Source: Streptomyces sp. NRRL S-1022 (GTDB taxonomy: Bacteria > Actinomycetota > Actinomycetes > Streptomycetales > Streptomycetaceae). Taken from it: a stretch of 64,000 bases of DNA. Every line of letters begins with the position of its first letter. The stretch's first letter is position 1. A program made the translations under genes and the position numbers. The notes beneath the pieces were generated by a model. That model was not told the origin of the DNA and did no database searches. It saw nothing but the letters and a program-made list of their open reading frames with translations. The stretch covers positions 186,001 to 250,000 of the forward strand of contig NZ_JOIU01000008.1 of the NCBI RefSeq assembly GCF_000720135.1, in the 5' to 3' direction. Positions 44,305-52,087 of the stretch are shown here, piece after piece.

Positions 44305-45288
44305 GTGACGGCGTGGTTGATGTACCTGGGCGCGGAGGCCAAGCGTGTGGGCGGGGGGTATGACGACAACCCCTCCACCCACTACAGCTGGGATAGCAGG
44401 GTGCCCAACGCGGCCCATGTCCAGGTCGGGGACACGATCGTGCTGTGGGATGGGGAAACCCTGTTGGGTCTGTCCGTGATCGAGGACATCGCCACCGGCA
44501 CCGGCACCAAGGACCTCAGCTCGTGCCCCTCGTGCGGGAAGGCTGACATCGCCGAACGCAAGACGATGACGCCGAAGTACCGCTGCTGGACCACGACGTG
44601 CAAGGCGGAGTTCGACACCCCGGCCGTTGAGACGGTCCCGGTCATCACCTACCGGGCCCGCTATGAGGCCGGCTGGATCGAGCTACGCGGCCATGTCTCC
44701 GCGCCCGAGCTGCGCGCGCTGTGTGAGGAGCCCAAGTCGCAGAACGCCTTGCGGCGCCTGCGCTGGGAGGACTTCCGCGCCCGGGTGGAGACGGGCAAGA
44801 ACGCCACCCCCCTGGACATCGCGGACAACACCCGCAAGGTCATCGCCGGCGGTCACAGCACTAGGACGGTCCGCGCCCGCAACGGCCAGGCCGCCTTCCG
44901 CGCCAGCCTGTTGGAGCAGTTCGGCGAGGTCTGCGCCTTCCTCGGCCCGATGCCCGCGGCGGTCTTGGAGGCGGCCCACCTGTACAGCTACGCCGCCAAC
45001 GGCACCCACCACACCTACGGCGGGCTGCTGCTGCGCCGCGACGTCCACCGCCTGTTCGACCTCGGACAGATCGCCATCGACCCGAACACGCTGACCCTCG
45101 ACGTCGCGCCCAGCGCTCGCGTTTACCCGGACTACGACAAGCTGCACGGCCAGCCGCTGACCGTCCCCGTCACCAAGGCACACAAGAAGTGGATAGCGGA
45201 GCACTGGGCCATGCACCGCGGTACCACCGGCCTTATCCCCGGCCAGAGCGCCAGCGCTTCCGCAGAAGTCCCGCACGCTCTGGCCTGA
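44305..45288 (+). CDS. HNH endonuclease with EVE/PUA-like and zinc-ribbon regions
   Basis: A 327-residue protein with a GTG start after GGAGG. The N-terminal part (residues 1-65, WLMYLGAEAKRVGGGYDDNP and VQVGDTIVLWDGETLLGLSV) has the look of an EVE/PUA-like modified-base reader. A four-cysteine ribbon follows (Cys74-x2-Cys77, Cys94, Cys99). The C terminus is an HNH_2 nuclease: AAVLEAAHLYSYAANGTHHT then GGLLLRRDVHRLFDLGQIAI. This build occurs in modification-dependent type IV restriction enzymes. It is divergent from the cytosine methyltransferase. The reader assignment is by pattern only. Confidence 0.75.
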   Translation: MTAWLMYLGAEAKRVGGGYDDNPSTHYSWDSRVPNAAHVQVGDTIVLWDGETLLGLSVIEDIATGTGTKDLSSCPSCGKADIAERKTMTPKYRCWTTTCKAEFDTPAVETVPVITYRARYEAGWIELRGHVSAPELRALCEEPKSQNALRRLRWEDFRARVETGKNATPLDIADNTRKVIAGGHSTRTVRARNGQAAFRASLLEQFGEVCAFLGPMPAAVLEAAHLYSYAANGTHHTYGGLLLRRDVHRLFDLGQIAIDPNTLTLDVAPSARVYPDYDKLHGQPLTVPVTKAHKKWIAEHWAMHRGTTGLIPGQSASASAEVPHALA

Positions 45289-45309
45289 CAGCAACCGCCG
45301 TCGGCATAG

Positions 45310-45774
45310 CTAGCCGTGGAAATGGTTGCGCTTGAAGACGGCCTTGCGGATGTTCACCGTGGTCCCGCCACGGTGGTTGCTCGCGCCGAAGACTTGCACG
45401 GCGATCCAGCCGCCGAAGAGGACGGCCGCGAGGATGACGAGCTGTTGGATGAGCGCGGCGAGCGCGGCGATGAACGTGGTCAGCAGGAACAGCCCGCCGC
45501 ACACGGCGCCGAACCCGATGCCTCCGAAGGCGATGTTCACCGCCGTGCGGGACACGGCCGGTTTCGCGGCGACGGGTTCGGGCTTGGCGGGCTCGATGGC
45601 GTAGCCGGTGACGATTCGCCCGTCGGGCAGGACCACGCTCGCGACCGTCGGCACCGCATTGGGCTGCACGGGCATGAGCGGCGCCGGTACCGCCGTGGTG
45701 AGGGTGATCGGGGTCGGCTGGTGGACCTCGACGGTGCGCTGTACGGGCATGCGAGGGGTGTTCTCGGGGTGCAT
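45310..45774 (-). CDS. SpdB-like membrane protein of the transfer region
   Basis: A 154-residue protein. A Pro/Val-rich N terminus is followed by two adjacent membrane segments (about residues 83-135: INIAFGGIGFGAVCGGLFLL in variant spacing and LVILAAVLFGGWIAVQVFG) and a short basic tail. Small two-span membrane proteins next to traB help plasmid spread within recipient mycelium. It is separated from traB by 156 bp holding CAGGGAG repeats and converges with the HNH gene. Named by context, not sequence identity. Confidence 0.6.
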   Translation of the reverse strand: MHPENTPRMPVQRTVEVHQPTPITLTTAVPAPLMPVQPNAVPTVASVVLPDGRIVTGYAIEPAKPEPVAAKPAVSRTAVNIAFGGIGFGAVCGGLFLLTTFIAALAALIQQLVILAAVLFGGWIAVQVFGASNHRGGTTVNIRKAVFKRNHFHG

Positions 45775-45797
45775 GTGGAATCCCTTCCGGCGCTCGG

Positions 45798-45979
45798 TCA
45801 GGGAGGCGCAGCCACCCCCTTGCGGGGTGGCTGCGGAGAGGGTTTTTGGGGGTCTGACCTGCGGGCCTCCCTAACTCCCTGATGGATCATTTGTGCTGGT
45901 CAGGGCCAGGGAGGCGGGTCAGGGAGGGGTTCAGGGAGTTCTCCCTGCCTCCCTGACCCGCACGCGGTCGCCTCCCTGC
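45798..45979. repeat. CAGGGAG repeat cluster, candidate clt or terminator region at the traB 3' end
   Basis: CAGGGAG or its complement CTCCCTG occurs about eight times (for example 45,799, 45,875, 45,907, 45,920, 45,932, 45,941, 45,949 and 45,972). At 45,915-45,960 the repeats make a near-perfect 20-bp stem broken by a 4-base bulge, overlapping the traB stop. TraB-type translocases recognise short repeats (TRS in clt), and in related plasmids clt lies next to traB. A terminator role is also possible. Confidence 0.5.
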
Positions 45980-48087
45980 GGCCAGGAGGCGGAAGCGGAA
46001 CCGTCGGAGTCGCGGTTGGCGAGGGCGCGGGCGACGCGGTCGCGAGCGACGACCATCACGCCGTCCGACTTGTACGGCTCGGCGCCGGCGTCGTCCAGGA
46101 CGCGCTTGAGGTCGATGAACGACCAGCCGCCGTAGGCGTCCGGGTTCCGGGTGGCGAGCCGCGCCAGCACGTCCTTGGTGCGTACGCGGGGCGCGTCGCC
46201 GATGACGGCGGCGATATCGGCGAGCGAGTCGTGTTCGGCGTCCCGCTCGATGGCGTGCAGGGTGACCACGCCATCACGCAACGCCTTGGCGCGGTCGGCG
46301 ATCGCCTCCGCGTCGTCGGTGCTGATGTAGTGCGTGCGCACGGTGATGGACGACTGGCCCTTGGGGATCTCGATGCCGTCGGAGGCGACGACCAGGGTGC
46401 CCTTGTCCAGCCCCGGGCGCAGCAGGTTGGGGGCCGCTCCGCCGTCGACGGCCTTGTCCCCGAGCGCCATGCGGGCCTGCGACTCGGTGCCCAGCGCGAG
46501 CGAGGCGCGGGTGTGGGCGCCCTCGCGGACCAGCTTGGGAAGGTTCTGGTCGGTGGGGTCCTGGGTGCCCTGCCACAGCAGCACGTTGACCGCGCGCCCT
46601 TGGTTGTGGATCTTTCGGGCGGCCATGAAGTAGCGGGAGGTCGAGCTGGACCCACCGTAGGGGCGCTTGTCCTCGTCCTTGACGGGGCACATGAACGCCA
46701 CCTGCGCCTCATCCACGATGACGATGAGCGGCGGGAACTCGGTGCCGGGCGGCGCTTGCAGTCGGCGGTTCATCTCCTCGACGGCGTCCTCGGCCATCTC
46801 CGTGACCTGAATGACGTGCTCATCGGTCGGCCCCTGGATGAGCCGGGTGGCCAAGCCGTCGAACATGGCCCAGTCACCGACGCCCTTGAGGTCGCCGAGC
46901 CAGAACTCGACCGACCGGTCCAGCGCCAGCCACAGGGCGAGCGCGCGCAGGGCTGCGGTCTTGCCCTGGTTGGACAGACCCGTGATGAGCAGGTGCCGCT
47001 GATACAGGCTCAAGGCGGCGGCATCCCCGCGCAGGTCCTGTCCCCACGGGGCTTTGCCCTTGGCGTAGTCGGCGGTCAGCGTCTGGTCGGTGACGAGCGG
47101 GGACGGGCCGATCGGCTCGTCCAGCGCCCCGGAGTCGGCCACCCACAGCCGGACCGTGCGGGCCGCCTGCGGGATGGTGATGAACACCTCGTGCTCATGC
47201 CGGGTCAGGTTCTCGGCGAGCTTGCGGCGCTTGCCCTGCACCTCGTTGGTCGACACCCCCGACGGGAGGGTCACGTCGACCTCGACGCCGCACCCGGCGA
47301 TCCGGATCGGGGACAGCATCGAGGCGCCGGCGTCGCCCATCTCGGTGATGGCCTTACGCAGCGCCGGGACGCCCAGGTCGCGCAGGGCCTTGACCACGAT
47401 GGACGGGGTGATCGGCTCGCCCTCGCCGTTACGTACGCGGTCGGGCAGCGCCCACTGCGGGGCGGCGTGCTGGTGGGCACCGACCGACCACAGCGCGAGC
47501 AGCGCGAGGAAGGGGCCGATCGCGATCGCCGGTCCCCAGACCACCCGCACGATCGTGATCATCAGGTTGATGAACTTGATGACCGCCATCAGCGGCGTAA
47601 CCACGTCGGACGGGTCCTTGGTGGCGACGGCCATCGCGACGCCCAGCAGCACCAGACCGCCGATGCCCATGCCGGCGCTGACGGCCGCGCCCTTGGCGGC
47701 GTCGAGGGGGGAGTGCAGCAGGTCCATGCGGCGGCGGTGGCGGGCCTCCCGGTAGCGCTGCCCGCGCTCCTCCCACTCGGCGGCGGCCTCGTGGTTGCCC
47801 GCGGCTTCGGCCGCGCGGATCATTCGCTCGTACCGGGCGGCGGTACGGCCGTCCCAGGTACGGCGGGCCACGATCCGCGCCCCGCCGGCCACGTACAGGC
47901 TGTGCCGGGCCATGGCGCGGGCGGCGGTGCGGGTGTTGTCGTGAGTGACGGCAGTCTTGATGGCGCGACCCGAGCGCACCCACAACGGCACGGAAGGCGG
48001 GTCGGGGACCACGGTCAGCGTGGTCACGGGGGCCGGGGCGGCGGGCGGGTCGGTGTCCTTGTGCAGGCGGACGACGTTTGCGGTCAT
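45931..48087 (-). CDS. traB: FtsK/SpoIIIE-type conjugative DNA translocase (TraB-like)
   Basis: A 718-residue membrane ATPase that pumps double-stranded DNA into the recipient; it is the only transfer protein this class needs. Two hydrophobic regions lie at about residues 135-155 and 165-205. The motor has Walker A GLSNQGKT (370-377) and Walker B LIVIVDEAQ (about 454-461). The C-terminal 80 residues resemble a winged helix (KDVLARLATRNPDAYGGWSF, LKRVLDDAG) like FtsK gamma, the part that reads clt repeats. GGAGGA lies 8 bases before the ATG. It is the last gene of an operon running from about 50,122. Confidence 0.9.
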   Translation of the reverse strand: MTANVVRLHKDTDPPAAPAPVTTLTVVPDPPSVPLWVRSGRAIKTAVTHDNTRTAARAMARHSLYVAGGARIVARRTWDGRTAARYERMIRAAEAAGNHEAAAEWEERGQRYREARHRRRMDLLHSPLDAAKGAAVSAGMGIGGLVLLGVAMAVATKDPSDVVTPLMAVIKFINLMITIVRVVWGPAIAIGPFLALLALWSVGAHQHAAPQWALPDRVRNGEGEPITPSIVVKALRDLGVPALRKAITEMGDAGASMLSPIRIAGCGVEVDVTLPSGVSTNEVQGKRRKLAENLTRHEHEVFITIPQAARTVRLWVADSGALDEPIGPSPLVTDQTLTADYAKGKAPWGQDLRGDAAALSLYQRHLLITGLSNQGKTAALRALALWLALDRSVEFWLGDLKGVGDWAMFDGLATRLIQGPTDEHVIQVTEMAEDAVEEMNRRLQAPPGTEFPPLIVIVDEAQVAFMCPVKDEDKRPYGGSSSTSRYFMAARKIHNQGRAVNVLLWQGTQDPTDQNLPKLVREGAHTRASLALGTESQARMALGDKAVDGGAAPNLLRPGLDKGTLVVASDGIEIPKGQSSITVRTHYISTDDAEAIADRAKALRDGVVTLHAIERDAEHDSLADIAAVIGDAPRVRTKDVLARLATRNPDAYGGWSFIDLKRVLDDAGAEPYKSDGVMVVARDRVARALANRDSDGSASASWPQGGDRVRVREAGRTP

Positions 48088-48158
48088 GCTGGATTCCTCC
48101 TGACCGCCCGGATCAGGGCGGGAGTTGAGGGGCGCGTCGGGGTGGCCGGTGGGCGCGG

Positions 48159-48329
48159 TCACCACCAGCGGGATTCCTTCTTGGGCACCAGGTAGGGGTG
48201 GCCGTTGACCATGTGGTCCACGCACTGCGGGCAGTCCTCACGCGGGCGCAGCTTGCGGTGAATGCTGCGGTCGTGGGCGTGCTGCCAGCACTGCGGGCAC
48301 TGGCCCGAAGGCGTCTGCTGCGCCGCCAT
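48159..48329 (-). CDS. Small zinc-ribbon-like protein
   Basis: A 56-residue protein with two CxxC knuckles, GQCPQCWQHAH and EDCPQCVDHMV, likely binding one zinc. It ends KKESRWW, matching the -WW end of the gene upstream. The ATG follows the upstream stop by 2 bases; in-frame GTG codons overlap that stop. Small cysteine-knuckle proteins are common in AICE transfer operons; function unknown. Confidence 0.7.
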   Translation of the reverse strand: MAAQQTPSGQCPQCWQHAHDRSIHRKLRPREDCPQCVDHMVNGHPYLVPKKESRWW

Positions 48330-48331
48330 GG

Positions 48332-48649
48332 TCACCACCACCCCGACGACTTCTTGGCGGCCTTGGCGGTGGCGGCCTGGTTCACGATCCGCTGCCGCTC
48401 GGTCTTCAACGCGGCGATCTCCGTGACCAGCCGGGTCTCGGCGCTCTGCCAGGCGGTGTCCATCCGCCGGTCCGCGCTAGCGGTGCCGTTGCCCCGGTGC
48501 AGGCTGCGCGCGCCGGACACGATCGCGCCCAGCACGGCGCGGCGCTCGCTCCCGGTCAGCGGCCACATCTCGCGGTTCTGCACCGCCGCGAGCTTGCGTT
48601 CGTTCTGCTGGATCGCCTTGTCCAGGCGGCGGGTGTCGGGCTTGCCCAT
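48332..48649 (-). CDS. Hypothetical coiled-coil protein of the transfer operon
   Basis: A 105-residue, charged, mostly helical protein. Heptad-like stretches LDKAIQQNERKLAAVQNREM and ETRLVTEIAALKTERQRIVN suggest two coiled-coil helices around a middle loop. No domain is recognised. It ends KKSSGWW, echoing the next gene. It is tightly packed (2-3 bp gaps) in the spread/transfer operon. Confidence 0.65.
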   Translation of the reverse strand: MGKPDTRRLDKAIQQNERKLAAVQNREMWPLTGSERRAVLGAIVSGARSLHRGNGTASADRRMDTAWQSAETRLVTEIAALKTERQRIVNQAATAKAAKKSSGWW

Positions 48650-48651
48650 CG

Positions 48652-48999
48652 TCAGGCACTCCTCAGAGAGTCGGAGGGTTCAGGGAAGGCGCAGGGGGTG
48701 CACATGCCGAGCGAGGGCGGGATGACGTAGCCCGCATCTCGCCGGCACTGCGGGCAGATGCGGCGGGCGCGGTTGGCCTTGGCCAGCGCCGCCCACCTGG
48801 CCGGCGTCATCGGCCGCACAGGCTTGGCCAACTCCACGCGGTACAGGTAGGCGACCAGCGGCCCGCGCCGGCGGCGTGGACGTTCGAGCTGCGCGGCCAC
48901 GTCCTGGCCACCCGGCCGCAGACCCCGCGCACGAAGTTGGCGACGGGTGGCGTATCCGTCCGGGGCCAGGCGCCACCGGAACACCGGTAGCGCCCCCAT
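48652..48999 (-). CDS. RRQRL-motif zinc-binding protein
   Basis: A 115-residue protein. N-terminal VFRWRLAPDGYATRRQLRAR and C-terminal CPQCRRDAGYVIPPSLGMC followed by PC form the four-cysteine zinc site (CPQC and CTPC) typical of a family found in streptomycete plasmids and AICEs. Basic residues suggest nucleic-acid binding. The ATG overlaps the preceding gene's stop. The role in transfer or maintenance is not known. Confidence 0.75.
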   Translation of the reverse strand: MGALPVFRWRLAPDGYATRRQLRARGLRPGGQDVAAQLERPRRRRGPLVAYLYRVELAKPVRPMTPARWAALAKANRARRICPQCRRDAGYVIPPSLGMCTPCAFPEPSDSLRSA

Positions 49000-49856
49000 C
49001 AGGCGACGCGCTTCCAGGCGGCCCGCAGGCGGACCTCGGATGCGGAGTGGCCGGCCGCCCGGAACCGGCTCGCCATCTCCCGGTAGGACAGGGCGGGGAT
49101 CTGGCTGTGACGGATCTCCTCGACCAGCGCGTCCAGCGCCTCATCGGAGAGCGCCGGTCCCTCCAGCGCGGGCGCCGAAACCGGCTCCACGGGGCCCCAC
49201 ACGGGCAGTTCCCAGCGGGGGGTGACACCGGGTGTGACGCGGGCCGTCACGCTGGTCAGCGCCCTGCCGGTCTCCTCACCGGCACGGGCCGCCTCCAGCG
49301 TCGACCACGCCCCGGCCAGGGTCTGAGCGGTCTTTGCCTGGACGCGTGCGACGCGGGCACCGGCCCCCGTCACGGCCGCAAGCCGGGTCTCCTCGGTGGC
49401 CGCTTCGGCACGGAGCCGGGCGCGGGCCACGGCCGCTTCGTCGCGGGCCTCCTGCTGGATTCCCCGGATCTCCTCCAGCGCGGCCGGGGTCAGCGCGGTG
49501 CGCTCCCACAACCCGTGGACCAGCCACAACGCTTTCGCCGCGATGGGCAGCCAGGCCACAGCCAGCCACGCGCCAGCGGAGCCAGTGCTGGTGAGGGCGT
49601 GGGCGACCAGGACGCCGGCCGCGACGAGGCCGAAGCACCAGCCGACGCCGGTCACGACATGCGAGTGGTCGCCCTGCGCGGCGAGACGACGCTCATACGC
49701 GAGGGTGGCCAGCCATCCCCCGTCGATCCCGAGACCGACGACCAGAGCGACCGGCCACGGCACCGCCGTACCCAGCCACATCACGACCACGGCCAGGGTG
49801 AGCACCATGGACACCGCCGTCATCGCAACGGCCGGCAGCACGGTCTTGGCCTTCAC
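48999..49856 (-). CDS. DUF2637-type membrane protein (Spd-like)
   Basis: A 285-residue protein with a GTG start. Four hydrophobic segments lie in residues 5-115 (VAMTAVSMVLTLAVVVMWLG, WPVALVVGLGIDGGWLATL, GWCFGLVAAGVLVAHAL, GAWLAVAWLPIAAKALWLV), then a helical, Ala/Glu-rich stalk and a C-terminal HTH-like region (LSYREMASRFRAAGHSASEV, LRAAWKRV). The layout matches DUF2637 or spread proteins of streptomycete plasmids. It overlaps both neighbours, indicating coupled translation. Confidence 0.75.
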   Translation of the reverse strand: MKAKTVLPAVAMTAVSMVLTLAVVVMWLGTAVPWPVALVVGLGIDGGWLATLAYERRLAAQGDHSHVVTGVGWCFGLVAAGVLVAHALTSTGSAGAWLAVAWLPIAAKALWLVHGLWERTALTPAALEEIRGIQQEARDEAAVARARLRAEAATEETRLAAVTGAGARVARVQAKTAQTLAGAWSTLEAARAGEETGRALTSVTARVTPGVTPRWELPVWGPVEPVSAPALEGPALSDEALDALVEEIRHSQIPALSYREMASRFRAAGHSASEVRLRAAWKRVA

Positions 49857-50122
49857 GCCGCACCCCCAGGCAGGCTCACCGTGGCCGTGCGGTTCGCCAG
49901 CGCCGCCCGCTCCGCCAGCACCCGCGCCAGCGCGCGGCGCAGACGACGCGCGTCCAGCTCGGACGGCGTGCGGTCCAGCGTGATGATCTGCGCGTCCAGC
50001 AGGTCGACCTCCGCAAGGATCAGCGGCATCTCCAGCTCGATCGCGTCCAGCTCCGCACCCGTCGGCTCCATGAAGTCGGCGAACGCGGTAACAGCGTCCT
50101 GAACAGTAACGATGTGGCTCAT
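49853..50122 (-). CDS. DUF6284-family protein
   Basis: An 89-residue, mostly helical protein: ATG start, acidic N-terminal half (AELDAIELEMPLILAEVDLL), basic middle (LDARRLRRALARVLAERAAL). It matches the small DUF6284 proteins that head many AICE transfer operons; function unknown. First gene of the minus-strand operon; its stop overlaps the next GTG start (GTGA). A 12-bp hairpin lies in its leader. Confidence 0.75.
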   Translation of the reverse strand: MSHIVTVQDAVTAFADFMEPTGAELDAIELEMPLILAEVDLLDAQIITLDRTPSELDARRLRRALARVLAERAALANRTATVSLPGGAA

Positions 50123-50159
50123 TGGGTCTGGTTCCTCTCACACAGGAACGGCCCGAACA

Positions 50160-50189
50160 GCGCCCCCGGTGTTCCAGCACCGGGGGCGC
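50160..50189. promoter_or_regulatory. 12-bp perfect hairpin in the transfer-operon leader
   Basis: GCGCCCCCGGTG-TTCCAG-CACCGGGGGCGC lies 38 bp upstream of the first transfer-operon gene, inside a 486-bp divergent gap (50,123-50,608). Read from the minus strand it could attenuate the operon. The rest of the gap holds promoters and the operator array at its right end. Confidence 0.5.
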
Positions 50190-50531
50190 ACGCCGTTGAA
50201 GTCGGAATCTCCGGCTCCCCTCAGCGCTGCTCGTACGAGACGAGCAGCGGAGGCAACCGGCCGCAGCGAGCTGCGGTGGATGAGTGGTCTCTTTCGGGGA
50301 CGCGGCTGCCGGATCAAGGAACAGCTCGCTAGGGCCCCGTTGTAGGCAGAGACCAGACCTTTCGGTCTGCCATCCGGACTGCCAAGGGATCGCCCGCTAG
50401 GCAGACGACTGTCCGGTGCCCTCGGCCCGCTCTGTCCCGGGCCCCTTTGCCTCGATCACGCCCCTTTGAGCGCAGGCGTGTTGAGGTCTTGCACCCGCTG
50501 ACCGGACACCGATCAGCGGGAACATCCCTAA

Positions 50532-50587
50532 GGTTCCCTAGGGTTCCCTGCGGTGTCAAGCGGTAAGCTAGGGAACCGCAGGGAACC
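50532..50587. promoter_or_regulatory. Four-site operator array upstream of the GntR gene
   Basis: GGTTCCCTA and GGTTCCCTG start at 50,532 and 50,542; TAGGGAACC and CAGGGAACC start at 50,569 and 50,579. Each pair is spaced exactly 10 bp and the two pairs are inverted around an 18-bp centre. Placement just before the GntR start fits autoregulation plus control of the divergent transfer operon, as for KorSA-type regulators. Confidence 0.75.
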
Positions 50588-50608
50588 GCTGATGAGGGAG
50601 CTGACGAC

Positions 50609-51367
50609 ATGGCCGGTCAGGCCGACAATCGGGCGCCGTACGCGAAGATTGCCGCGCACTACACGGAGCTGATCGAGTCCGGCCAGCTACCGCCGGGATC
50701 ACTCCTGCCGAGCATCAAGAACCTCTCGGAAGAGTGGGGGGTGAGCACCGCCACCGCTGAGAAGGCTCTGCGCAAGCTGCGAAACGAGGGTCTGGTCAGG
50801 GGTATCCACGGGATCGGGACGGAAGTTCTCGACCGCCCCGCTCCCATGTCCTCGGGATCTCAGCGTCAGGATCGTGGCCGCCGTACCGGCTCAAGTTGGG
50901 GTTCCGGCGAAAGGTCCGACTCACACGAGGCCGCTGTAGTGCCTGCCCCTCCGGATGTGGCACAGGCTCTAGGCATCGAGCAGCGTTCCGACGTGATCCG
51001 CCGGCGTCGGGTGTACAGGGACCGACACGGCATCGTCGCGCACAGTACGTCGTGGATTCCGGCTCAGTACGGGAAGCTGATCCCGCAGTTGGCGGTGAGC
51101 GAGCGGTTGACAGGGGGTACATCGCTCCAGCTCATCGCCGAGGCGACGGGCCTACCGATCACTCATCGGATCGATACCGCCTCCGCGCGCCTGCTGACTG
51201 CGGATGATGCGCGGCTCTTGGAGCTGGACCCCCAGAATCCGCCGACGGAACCCGTGGTCGTGATGACGGCCAAGTTCGTCGACAGCGAGGGCAACGTCGT
51301 GGAGTACGGCGTGGACCTCGGGGGCCCCGGCCGGACCTGGCGAACAGAATCCGAGGTTTTCCAGTGA
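50609..51367 (+). CDS. GntR-family regulator (HutC/UTRA type), KorSA-like
   Basis: A 252-residue repressor. The winged HTH (residues 8-75: YAKIAAHYTELIESGQLPPG, SLLPSIKNLSEEWGVSTATA, EKALRKLRNEGLV) is followed by a UTRA effector domain (about 110-245; VIRRRRVYRDRHGIVAHSTSW, VVVMTAKFVDSEGNVVEYGV). In pSAM2 the related KorSA keeps replication and transfer off. The ATG follows GGGAG. It overlaps the kinase start by four bases, so the two are co-translated. Confidence 0.9.
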   Translation: MAGQADNRAPYAKIAAHYTELIESGQLPPGSLLPSIKNLSEEWGVSTATAEKALRKLRNEGLVRGIHGIGTEVLDRPAPMSSGSQRQDRGRRTGSSWGSGERSDSHEAAVVPAPPDVAQALGIEQRSDVIRRRRVYRDRHGIVAHSTSWIPAQYGKLIPQLAVSERLTGGTSLQLIAEATGLPITHRIDTASARLLTADDARLLELDPQNPPTEPVVVMTAKFVDSEGNVVEYGVDLGGPGRTWRTESEVFQ

Positions 51368-52041
51368 CAGCCATCGACGACACGCTCCTGAGCGTGCTTG
51401 AAGACCGCATGGGCACTCTCCTCACCGCTCGACGTACTGGACGACTCACCCCCGAAGCCGAAGCGGAGATGTCCATGATCTCCCAGACCCTGACGAAGCC
51501 GATGCCCGCACGCCCTCCGTTCTGCGTCCTCATGGCCGGCCTCCCCGGCTCCGGCAAGACCACCCTTTCCCGGGCGCTCACCGATCGCGGATTCGTGCGC
51601 CTGTGCCCGGACGAAGAGATGTACCGGCGCCACGGGGTGTACGGCGTGGACTTCCCCCGGGGCACTTTCCCGATCCTGGAGCGTCCCGTTCTTGAAGACG
51701 TAGCGGTCGAACTGCGGCAGCTACTTCAGTCAGGGCACGACGTTGTGGTCGACCACGGCTTCTGGACACCCGACGACCGCGCCCGGTGGCGAGCCACCGC
51801 CAGGGACGCCGGCGCAACCCCGGTGCTCGTGTATCTCGAAGCGACCCACGCAGAGCTTTGGTCCAGAATCAGCAAGCGCAATGAGGCCCACGAGCACGAT
51901 CCGAACTCCATCTACTTCTCCGAAAGCGACCTCCTGCGATACCGCACTCGCTTCATTCCTCCCCATCAAAACGAATCACACCTGACGTATAGCGGTGATC
52001 CCGCAGACGTGATCGCGGCTTTGGACACAGCGGTTTCCTGA
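51364..52041 (+). CDS. P-loop kinase (zeta-toxin/AAA_33-like)
   Basis: A 225-residue GTG-started protein, translationally coupled to the GntR gene (GTGA). Walker A is AGLPGSGKTT (about residues 58-67). RLCPDEEMYRRHGVYG follows where zeta-toxin and polynucleotide kinases bind substrate, then VVVDHGFWTPDDRARWRATA as a Walker B/lid region. It should phosphorylate a small molecule or nucleic-acid end; the substrate is unknown. The fixed pairing with a UTRA regulator suggests it makes or removes the regulator's ligand. Zeta-type toxicity is an alternative. Confidence 0.75.
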   Translation: MTAIDDTLLSVLEDRMGTLLTARRTGRLTPEAEAEMSMISQTLTKPMPARPPFCVLMAGLPGSGKTTLSRALTDRGFVRLCPDEEMYRRHGVYGVDFPRGTFPILERPVLEDVAVELRQLLQSGHDVVVDHGFWTPDDRARWRATARDAGATPVLVYLEATHAELWSRISKRNEAHEHDPNSIYFSESDLLRYRTRFIPPHQNESHLTYSGDPADVIAALDTAVS

Positions 52042-52087
52042 CACTGCCCCACTTCAATACTGATTACTGGGTCTGACGGGAGTCCTC

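Noticed and set aside
50329..50610. 93-residue minus-strand frame over the operator array
   Set aside because: It covers promoter and operator DNA of the GntR gene; composition is non-coding.
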